Source: Bacteroidota bacterium (GTDB taxonomy: Bacteria; Bacteroidota; Bacteroidia; UKL13-3). From it: DNA of 8,143 bases. Made by a program: the position numbers and the translations under genes. Shown in pieces: positions 1-5,983 of this stretch. Within the stretch, counting starts at the first letter, position 1; every line of letters begins with the position of its first letter. Below the pieces are notes generated by a model. That model ran no database searches. It saw nothing but the letters and a program-made list of their open reading frames with translations, and was not told the DNA's origin. The DNA lies in contig RGVD01000115.1 in assembly GCA_010027395.1 (NCBI GenBank), positions 1 to 8,143 on the forward strand, written 5' to 3'.

Positions 1-177
1 TCTGAAACCCATAAGAAAACTTATGTGGGGTACACGTCCAACCTTATTAATAGAATGGCATCGCATAATTCTCTTGCCACTAAGGGATACACTATAGCTT
101 ATAGGCCTTGGAAAGTTATTCATGTAGAATATTTCCAATCAAAAACTGAGGCATTAATTAGAGAGAAATTTTATTGA
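1..177 (+). CDS. GIY-YIG endonuclease-like protein, 5'-truncated by the window edge
   Basis: This is the last 58 codons of an open frame that enters from the left edge and ends at TGA 175-177. The visible part matches the small stand-alone GIY-YIG (UvrC/URI-like) nuclease domain: the second motif YVG at visible residues 8-10, the YTSNLINR segment with the expected catalytic Arg at 18, His at 22, the ATKGYT and YRPWKV stretches (26-31, 34-39), and the KTEAL segment whose Glu50 would be the metal ligand, followed by REK. The first GIY motif lies outside the window. Family members usually continue about 15-25 residues after REK with a Lys/Ser/Gly-rich tail; here the stop comes two codons after REK. 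Either this is a naturally short version or the tail was lost by a stop or frameshift. These proteins are predicted DNA-cleaving enzymes, but most small bacterial copies have no known role. It converges on the polX gene. The domain call is solid; activity is uncertain. Confidence 0.8.
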   Translation, partial: SETHKKTYVGYTSNLINRMASHNSLATKGYTIAYRPWKVIHVEYFQSKTEALIREKFY

Positions 178-287
178 ATCCACCAAAAGATATTGCTTAA
201 TTTATCCGTTGAAAGAATCATAATAAAGGGCTTATTTATTCATGGTCCAAAGGATACTAGATAAACAAAGAAAGGCGAACGGTAAAA

Positions 288-1949
288 CTATTTACTGCTA
301 AAATAGGCTGTAAGCTCATCTACATTCATGGCATTTAAGCAATGTTCCTTTGTTAGTCCTCCTTTGCGTGCCACAAGTGTACCAAAATACATATCGGCAA
401 AACCATCTAAATCGTGGGCATCGGGATTTATGCTTAACATAGCACCTTTGTTAAGTGCATAGTCTATCCATCGCCAATCTAAATCCAATCGGTATGGGTT
501 GGCATTAATTTCTATTACCACTCGATTGGCCACACAAGCATCAATCATTTTTTTATGGTCGATGGGATACCCTTCGCGCATAAGCAATAAGCGCCCCGTT
601 GGGTGGCCTAATATGGTGGTGTGTGGGTTTTCGATAGCACCAATCAATCGTTGCATGGCTTTTTCTTCGGTCATTTTTAATATGCTATGCACAGAGGCCA
701 CCACATAATCAAAAGAAGCAAGCACATCATTTTCATAATCCATGCTGCCATCGTATAAAATATCACACTCAATGCCTTTAAAAATTTTGAAAGCGGGGTA
801 TTTGGCATTTAGTGCATCAATTTCTTTGTGTTGTTCAATTATCTGAAACTCCTTCATTCCATTAGCATAAAATGCACTTTTAGAGTGGTCGCCCATGCCT
901 AAGTATTGGTAGCCTTTGCTTATGCAATGCTTTGCCATTTCCTCAATGGTAAACAAGCCATCACTCCATTTAGAGTGGTTGTGCAAAGGCCCTTTTAAAT
1001 CGATTAGTTCAATAAGTTTGGGTAAAGAATGGCTTTTGGCTTTTTCTACCTCGCCCCTACCCTCACGCATTTCGGGCTCGATGTATTGCATACAGAGTGC
1101 TGTATATATTTCATTTTCGTTGTTTAGATTTTGAATGCTTTGAGGTAGTGTGCCCAATTGCTCTAAATGTTCTTGTGTTGCTGTATTTAAAAACAGTTGA
1201 TAGGCAAACTCGCTATCATCAAACATCAACAGATCAAAAGGGTATCCTCCATAATTACCTGAAAGTCCTCTCTCGCTTGGCAAAACAGCTGAAAATAATG
1301 GTTGCTGGCTTATGCTTTCAATAGCTTCTGGCCTATTGGCTACTGAAGCTGTAATTTGTATTCTTTCAATTATTTCGCAGCGTCTACGCATATCTCCACT
1401 CACTGAAATTTGCTTAATGCCACTGATGTGTTTTTGTAAATCATTTATCAATAAATTGGCAATAGGTTCAAGTTTGGCATAATGAAATTTATTGGCGCTA
1501 GCAAAAATAAATTCAATCTCTTTGATTACATTCAACTGACTTTTTAGTCCGAAACCTTTTGCTTGTGCCAAACGATTTTCCTTACATGCGTATAGCAACT
1601 CACCAATACTTTCAATACCTAATTCCTTCCAAATATGGGCTACCTTTTTAGGACCAATGCCCTTGATGCGCATGATTTGAATGACTCCTTCGGGTGTATT
1701 TGCCAACAAATCATTTAAATCAGCAAAGCTACCTGTATTGCATATTTCAAATATTTTGGCTGCTAGTCCTTTATTCAATCCTTCAGTTTTTTCCAGTTCT
1801 TCGATGCTTTTACCAAAAAGGGTAACGCCCATTTTATCTACCCTAAAAGAAGCGCTGGCAAATTGTTTAACTTTAAATGGGTTGCCATCATGCAATTCAT
1901 ATAAGTCGGCATAATGCTTTAAAATATCGGCTATATCAGAGTTGGTCAT
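288..1949 (-). CDS. polX: PolX-type protein: degenerate family X polymerase core with intact PHP phosphoesterase domain
   Basis: The 553-residue product matches bacterial PolX in domain order and approximate length (usually about 570). Residues 1-150 form the N-terminal 8-kDa/helix-hairpin-helix region, with MRIKGIGPKK at 93-102 the clearest HhH motif and weaker ones near 59-69 and 132-142. Residues about 155-300 are the palm/thumb region, and 315-550 the PHP domain. The PHP metal ligands are all visible: H323 and H325 (LHNH), D330 (SDG), H355 (GDHS), E394 (KGIE), H421 (SVHS), H449 (GHPTGR), D510 and H512 (PDAH). In the palm, the SGDMRRR segment (184-190) lines up with the usual GS-x-RR, but the following Asp-x-Asp pair is replaced by R196 and Q198; only a possible third Asp (D239) remains. 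The TGS-x-x-HN nucleotide-binding stretch is also not conserved (about 255-261). I infer a PHP-dependent 3'-5' exonuclease or phosphoesterase for DNA repair, without polymerase activity. The ATG start fits the family N-terminus. It is probably last in its transcript, 91 bp after the kinase-like gene. Confidence 0.88.
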   Translation of the reverse strand: MTNSDIADILKHYADLYELHDGNPFKVKQFASASFRVDKMGVTLFGKSIEELEKTEGLNKGLAAKIFEICNTGSFADLNDLLANTPEGVIQIMRIKGIGPKKVAHIWKELGIESIGELLYACKENRLAQAKGFGLKSQLNVIKEIEFIFASANKFHYAKLEPIANLLINDLQKHISGIKQISVSGDMRRRCEIIERIQITASVANRPEAIESISQQPLFSAVLPSERGLSGNYGGYPFDLLMFDDSEFAYQLFLNTATQEHLEQLGTLPQSIQNLNNENEIYTALCMQYIEPEMREGRGEVEKAKSHSLPKLIELIDLKGPLHNHSKWSDGLFTIEEMAKHCISKGYQYLGMGDHSKSAFYANGMKEFQIIEQHKEIDALNAKYPAFKIFKGIECDILYDGSMDYENDVLASFDYVVASVHSILKMTEEKAMQRLIGAIENPHTTILGHPTGRLLLMREGYPIDHKKMIDACVANRVVIEINANPYRLDLDWRWIDYALNKGAMLSINPDAHDLDGFADMYFGTLVARKGGLTKEHCLNAMNVDELTAYFSSK

Positions 1950-1977
1950 TGGTTGTTTGTTAAATCGTTATTGGATT

Positions 1978-2043
1978 ATTTCCTAATTAGGTTAATAGTT
2001 ATTCCTAATTCGTAATTATTAATTCTCCATTCGTAATTAATTA
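1978..2043. repeat. Short AT-rich imperfect tandem repeat between two genes
   Basis: The spacer between polX and the 344-residue gene holds about three diverged units of 21-23 bp: 1978-2000, 2001-2021 and 2022-2043. The last two share the core ATTCGTAATTA with similar flanks; the first carries the palindrome CCTAATTAGG at 1982-1991. The final unit supplies the TAA stop codon of the 344-residue gene (2041-2043 on the plus strand). No stable hairpin with a U tract is visible, so I do not call a terminator. It looks like slipped-strand duplication in non-coding DNA. Confidence 0.6.
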
Positions 2044-3075
2044 ACTTCTTTTATTCGTTCTGAGCAAATGTAATAAACTGCAACTAACAATATCGCCCAT
2101 GCTGCGGGCTTTCAAAAACCTATCGCTTTGGTAATGTGCTGCTAGTTCTTGCTTTAGGTTGTTAATATTTTCGGCAGTTGCAATATCATCATGGCTCATG
2201 GCTTTTAACAAATCGAAAATAACCTTTTTTGATGAACTCATTCTGCTCACCATTACAGCTCTTTCTTCACGCTGGTATTGCCTGATACTCTCTAGGCTGA
2301 TATGCTTTTGAACCAATTCGATATAGGCTTTATTTTGTTTATAATACTGTGGCAAATAAATATTTTTTCTGCCTTCGTAAGCTTGTTGGTCAAAGTCAAT
2401 TGAGCGTATGCGGTAATTGGTTTCTTCAAAATCAGGGGTGATTTGGATGACAAAATTGCTCGAATGCATATCGCCCAAAAGAATGATGAGGCAACGCTCA
2501 TTAAATTTCACAAACTCCTTAGACAAACGAATGGGATTGAAGTTTTCTTTGTCAAAATAATTTCTTACAAAATCATCTCCAGGAATACCAGCAATGTGCT
2601 CTTCTATTAAGGTATTACCGCTCACCAAGTAATGAATGCGATTAGGCGATAATAAATGCTCTAGTTCCAATCCATAAATCCTCGATGCATCGGCATTTTT
2701 TACATAAAAATAATCAAAATTATCATTCAATTTGTTTACCACACGTATTCTAAATGGAGCAGTATTACCATATAAACAGCTATCAATCCTCTCTATAAAT
2801 AGGTGTTTCATCACTTCCACATCTCCACCTACTTTTAGCAAAGCATATATTTGAATCAAATCATTATGAATATGTTCAATATCAGAAGGGGCATATATGC
2901 AGGTTTCCCAAAGTGTGTCTTTTCCTTTTTTGTCATACAAGGCAACACTTTCTTTGAAGTTTTTTAGGTCAATATATTGCAGAGGAATATTGGTGGCACG
3001 GGCACGAGTGGCGAGGTATTTTCGCAAATGATGGCTTATGCCAAAGCTTACTTTTTTCTTACTTATATGCGGCAA
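2041..3075 (-). CDS. Unrecognised protein with an apparent divergent kinase/aminoglycoside-phosphotransferase-like core; TTG start
   Basis: I cannot name this 344-residue protein. It has no signal peptide or membrane segment, so it is probably cytoplasmic. Its middle resembles a protein kinase/APH fold: FYVK with K126 in a beta-strand-like setting, acidic residues E137/E139 in a following helix, a hinge-like LIEEHIAGIPG at 156-166, a catalytic-loop-like LLGDMHSSNFVI at 199-210 (D202 as candidate base, N207 as metal ligand), and IDFDQ at 226-230 where D227 would be the DFG/IDxD aspartate. The order and spacing match the APH pattern GDxHxxN...IDFD. The N-terminal about 100 residues and the basic, helical C-terminal third (from about 245) are unassigned; no glycine-rich loop is clear. 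The start is TTG at 3073-3075: an in-frame TAA lies five codons upstream, no ATG precedes Met89, and a second TTG (codon 17) is an alternative. No Shine-Dalgarno sequence is visible. It sits 52 bp after the peptidase gene. The gene is certain; kinase fold is likely; substrate unknown. Confidence 0.75.
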   Translation of the reverse strand: MPHISKKKVSFGISHHLRKYLATRARATNIPLQYIDLKNFKESVALYDKKGKDTLWETCIYAPSDIEHIHNDLIQIYALLKVGGDVEVMKHLFIERIDSCLYGNTAPFRIRVVNKLNDNFDYFYVKNADASRIYGLELEHLLSPNRIHYLVSGNTLIEEHIAGIPGDDFVRNYFDKENFNPIRLSKEFVKFNERCLIILLGDMHSSNFVIQITPDFEETNYRIRSIDFDQQAYEGRKNIYLPQYYKQNKAYIELVQKHISLESIRQYQREERAVMVSRMSSSKKVIFDLLKAMSHDDIATAENINNLKQELAAHYQSDRFLKARSMGDIVSCSLLHLLRTNKRS

Positions 3076-3080
3076 GGCTA

Positions 3081-3108
3081 TTAGTTGTTAGTTGGGAGTT
3101 GTTAGTTG
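3081..3108. repeat. Four tandem copies of the heptamer TTAGTTG
   Basis: Read on the plus strand there are four back-to-back 7-bp units: TTAGTTG (3081-3087), TTAGTTG (3088-3094), GGAGTTG (3095-3101) and TTAGTTG (3102-3108). The array fills most of the 52-bp gap between the peptidase stop codon and the TTG start of the 344-residue gene, ending 5 bp before that start. The unit length is not a multiple of three, so a change in copy number would alter spacing and the frame of any translation across it. The second unit provides the in-frame TAA (3088-3090) that limits the downstream gene. Confidence 0.85.
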
Positions 3109-3127
3109 ACAGTAATGATGTATAGTT

Positions 3128-5713
3128 TTATTCAACAATCATTTTCTTATAAATGCTGCCCTTTTCAGTTTCAATTTGTACTATATATATTCCTGTTTCA
3201 ACTGATGAAAGATTCAATTGGTGCATGCTATTTTTCCCATGCAGTTCTTCGCTAAAAACTTTCTTTCCTGCCATATCATGAACTTTGATCGAATTCATCA
3301 TAAGGTCATTTTCAGTCTCAATAGTAAAAATTCCTTTGTTCGGATTTGGAAAGAGTTTCAATGATTTCTCATTCAATGCTTCATCCATTCCAGTGGTTTC
3401 TTTGGGTGGTGGTGGAAGCTTAAATGATTCAATACCATCTGTGAGGTCCATTGATGAGCCTTGGTCAGCTCCATATCCCAAGCCTCTGCGGGCAAAGGCT
3501 TTCCAAAGTAAATCTTTGTTTGCAAAATTATTCAGGAGGGAGTCAGCTAGTAATATAGCATCTCTTGCATCTACAAAACCAGGAGAACATGGCTGCAATT
3601 TAAGACCTTCCATCACCAATTTGATGGCTTTATTGTTTCCACCATTGCCATTGTATATATCATTGCTGAATCCATATTTATCAGACATATCCCAAAATAT
3701 ATCATACAACATTGAACACCAAACAAAACCTATATAGTGTACCTCGCTATTTTCTCTGCGTTTGATGCTATCATAAGTAACAGGATTGATGGCTAAACTT
3801 CGACTATATCTGTAGGTTCTGATTCCTAAACCTGTTGTATCTTCACCACGTAAATACATACCCATGCCTCTACCAGTTTGGGGGTTATCATAAGAATGGG
3901 AAGTTAATGCTAACGCAAAAAAATCACTCCAACCTTCTCCGCCTTGCTCTGCATTGCTTAGGCAACTAGTATTTCCAGCACCACCCGTTAATCTGTTTGA
4001 TAGACCATGTGTGTATTCATGCACAATCACTCCATTATCGAAATCACTATCAGTAAATTTTGGACCAAGCGAATCAGAGATGCTTGCATTAATAGCTACT
4101 GAATTCTGCAAATATTGCTTTAATGAGTCGCCCAAATCTTTGCCAATCATAATGGATGGAATATTGATTAATGCATCTTTACTTGTGCTTGATGTTCCCA
4201 TTGAAAAAGATGGACCAGGTACATTGTTAATAATGATAGCAGCTTTAGCACCTGCTAGCTGAGCATTGTATACCTTATCTACAAAAAAACATGAGCCTCT
4301 GTCAATCACTGCAATTTTTCCATTCACATCATTCACAATGGTTTCACAAGCAAGGTTAGGATTAGCTGAAGCATCTTGAGCGATTACCAAATCAGCATTA
4401 ACACCAGGCATCATAGGATAAGGGCCGAAACTGGCTAATGAGGAAGAATATCTTCCTTTCAAAAAATTAGGGCTATTGATTTGAAACACGTTGGTATCTG
4501 AACCTATTTGCCATACAAACATTTGCATCCTTGGATTGGAGCCATCAGGGGGTGTGCCAAAGTTTGCATTGTTTTTGCCACTTCCATCTTGTGCATCTGC
4601 AAACACAAAATCATTACCTAATCCTTTTTGGCTGTAGTTGGTTTGCTGAAAATTTCCAGACTCTTCATCAAAACCATATTTATAAAAAACATCATGTGTG
4701 ATGTTGTTCCAATAAAACAAGTTGGTGATGGCAGCACTTAAATTTTTTCTTGGATTAACTCCTAATTTAGAATCGTAAGGATATTCAAAATTTAAGGAAG
4801 GCCCTGCATCTGGGGAGAATCCTAAAGCATCATTAGTATTAAGAGTGTCTTCAATTGCCCACACATTGTTTCCACGAGTGATGGTATAATCGGCACCATT
4901 AATTCCATCTACATCATGCCAGCCAAAAGGTGAAGCAGTTACATTGGCAGGATTATTAACCATTTGGTGGGTTGCTTTCTGTGGGCTCTCAGCAGGAATA
5001 GGAAAAACTTTATAAGAACCATTTCCTGTTTTCATTAGAGTTTCTTTGTCTTCGAAAACGAAGCAAAATTTATCGTTTTTTTTTATGCGTTTACTAGTTT
5101 GCTTCGCATCGCATTGGGTGGTCCAATTATTTTCATCAATTATTTTTCCTGTATTTACATCCACACGTTTATTCCACCAATCACCTGTCTTATCATCAAA
5201 AAACTCAATATTCCATACTTGTCTTATTTCTTTGTCCAACAACAAATAATACAATTTGGCCTTGATGTCTTGGCTAGATGCTTTCTTATCAATCACAATG
5301 TATTCATTATTTTGGGGATTGGTTTTGTTAAAAGAGAAATTAACGCTTAGGCCCAATTGCTTGGCAACTATTTCAATCGCTTTATTGTAAGAAGTGTTGT
5401 TATTTGAGGCAACTAATTTGCTTTTGGCTGACTTAATAAAAGCATTGCTAAAACTAAACACATTGCCATTTTTATCAAAATGCAGGGCGGGATTGGCATT
5501 AAATATTTCAATGCCATTGAGTGTTTGACGTAAATATACATGACTTACACCTATGTCTTTTGAGCTTGATTGCGAAGTGATGACATAGGCATCATTGGCT
5601 GATATATCAAGGCCTTTGGCTTGAAGGGCTGCATCTATTTGTATTTTGCTAGTTTGCGAAAAGGCAAAATTGCTTATCAAACTAGCTATGGCTATTAGTA
5701 GTATTTTTTTCAT
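3128..5713 (-). CDS. Secreted M36 (fungalysin-type) zinc metallopeptidase with PA domain and T9SS sorting domain
   Basis: This 861-residue exported protease has a Sec signal peptide (about 1-19, cleavage near FAFS-Q), an FTP/PepSY-like propeptide (about 22-197), and an M36 catalytic domain from about 255 to 765. M36 hallmarks are PFGWHDVDG (262-270), the NLFYWNNITHDVFYKYGF region (331-348), the zinc motif HEYTH (565-569, catalytic E566), the third ligand E593 in GGEGWSD, EVHYIGFVW (657-665) and CSPGFVDARDAILLAD (709-724). A protease-associated (PA) domain is inserted at about 425-545, in front of the zinc motif, as is common in this family. After a PPPP linker (767-770) comes a type A T9SS C-terminal domain (about 784-861) with LFPNPNKG, ending GSIYKKMIVE. 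The enzyme should cross the outer membrane through T9SS, losing its tail on release or surface attachment, and digest extracellular protein or peptides. The ATG at 5711-5713 is preceded by AAGGA at very short spacing and by a promoter match. Substrate specificity cannot be read. Confidence 0.95.
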   Translation of the reverse strand: MKKILLIAIASLISNFAFSQTSKIQIDAALQAKGLDISANDAYVITSQSSSKDIGVSHVYLRQTLNGIEIFNANPALHFDKNGNVFSFSNAFIKSAKSKLVASNNNTSYNKAIEIVAKQLGLSVNFSFNKTNPQNNEYIVIDKKASSQDIKAKLYYLLLDKEIRQVWNIEFFDDKTGDWWNKRVDVNTGKIIDENNWTTQCDAKQTSKRIKKNDKFCFVFEDKETLMKTGNGSYKVFPIPAESPQKATHQMVNNPANVTASPFGWHDVDGINGADYTITRGNNVWAIEDTLNTNDALGFSPDAGPSLNFEYPYDSKLGVNPRKNLSAAITNLFYWNNITHDVFYKYGFDEESGNFQQTNYSQKGLGNDFVFADAQDGSGKNNANFGTPPDGSNPRMQMFVWQIGSDTNVFQINSPNFLKGRYSSSLASFGPYPMMPGVNADLVIAQDASANPNLACETIVNDVNGKIAVIDRGSCFFVDKVYNAQLAGAKAAIIINNVPGPSFSMGTSSTSKDALINIPSIMIGKDLGDSLKQYLQNSVAINASISDSLGPKFTDSDFDNGVIVHEYTHGLSNRLTGGAGNTSCLSNAEQGGEGWSDFFALALTSHSYDNPQTGRGMGMYLRGEDTTGLGIRTYRYSRSLAINPVTYDSIKRRENSEVHYIGFVWCSMLYDIFWDMSDKYGFSNDIYNGNGGNNKAIKLVMEGLKLQPCSPGFVDARDAILLADSLLNNFANKDLLWKAFARRGLGYGADQGSSMDLTDGIESFKLPPPPKETTGMDEALNEKSLKLFPNPNKGIFTIETENDLMMNSIKVHDMAGKKVFSEELHGKNSMHQLNLSSVETGIYIVQIETEKGSIYKKMIVE

Positions 5714-5726
5714 ATCCTTGGTTTAT

Positions 5727-5757
5727 CAAAAATAAACAAAAGGATAGGCTATGCAAA
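5727..5757 (-). promoter_or_regulatory. Predicted Bacteroidota-type promoter of the M36 peptidase gene
   Basis: On the minus strand, TATTTTTG (5734 to 5727) matches the Bacteroidota -7 consensus TAnnTTTG. A TTTG (5757 to 5754) lies 19 bp upstream, as expected for the -33 element. The predicted transcription start, about 5720, leaves a leader of only 5-10 nt before the ATG at 5713, which is short. No experimental support; in AT-rich DNA such matches occur by chance. Confidence 0.45.
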
Positions 5758-5820
5758 TGCTTAGAAAGAAAGTTTGACGAAAAGAATTTAATACAGAAGC
5801 GAAAAGACTATTACATATTA

Positions 5821-5848
5821 TGAAAACCAGTATCGGTGCGGGTTTTCA
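5821..5848. other. Unassigned inverted repeat (8-bp stem, 12-nt loop) in the intergenic region
   Basis: TGAAAACC at 5821-5828 is exactly complementary to GGTTTTCA at 5841-5848, enclosing a 12-nt loop that is more GC-rich than its surroundings. A second, weaker pairing (TACT 5851-5854 with AGTA 5861-5864) lies beside it. Neither strand has a U tract after the stem, so it is not a typical terminator, and it lies upstream of the predicted peptidase transcription start. It may be an operator, part of a small RNA, or chance. A 33-codon ATG frame (5820-5921, plus) runs through it but shows no coding signal. Confidence 0.35.
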
Positions 5849-5952
5849 AATACTAATGAGAGTACCCATCTGTTTAAAAAAAGATAATTTGTTTAGATAT
5901 TTAACAAATCAAGGTAACTAATATTTCAATATTCACCTAAAATCAGCTCAAC

Positions 5953-5979
5953 AAAAAGGCTTCTCAATGAGAAGCCTTT
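5953..5979 (-). terminator. Rho-independent terminator downstream of the desaturase gene
   Basis: A perfect 11-bp stem, AAAGGCTTCTC (5955-5965) with GAGAAGCCTTT (5969-5979), closes a 3-nt loop. Read on the minus strand it begins 5 nt after the desaturase stop codon and the descending arm runs into a T-rich tail (TTTTTG). This should end transcripts from the mutase and desaturase genes and separate them from the peptidase block. On the plus strand the stem is followed by only a few T residues, so minus is the likelier direction. Confidence 0.88.
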
Positions 5980-5983
5980 ATCT

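Noticed and set aside
178..287. Terminator or small gene between the GIY-YIG and polX stop codons
   Set aside because: I found no stem with a U tract in either direction and no convincing short frame in this 110-bp convergent gap.
1978..3108. Repeat tracts as a CRISPR array or mobile-element ends
   Set aside because: Units are 7 or about 21 bp in direct tandem without unique spacers, and no transposase, integrase or target-site duplication is visible.
3285..3737. 150-codon plus-strand frame opposite the 3' end of the peptidase gene
   Set aside because: It overlaps the conserved M36 C-terminal and T9SS regions and has no recognisable domain; most likely a by-product of codon bias on the other strand.
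288..5713. PolX, kinase-like protein and peptidase as a new defence or toxin system
   Set aside because: Codirectionality and short gaps are the only link; the products act in different compartments and both known ones are ordinary chromosomal families.
5820..5921. 33-codon plus-strand ORF in the intergenic region
   Set aside because: No Shine-Dalgarno or promoter match, no recognisable product, and it overlaps an inverted repeat; too short to support without conservation.
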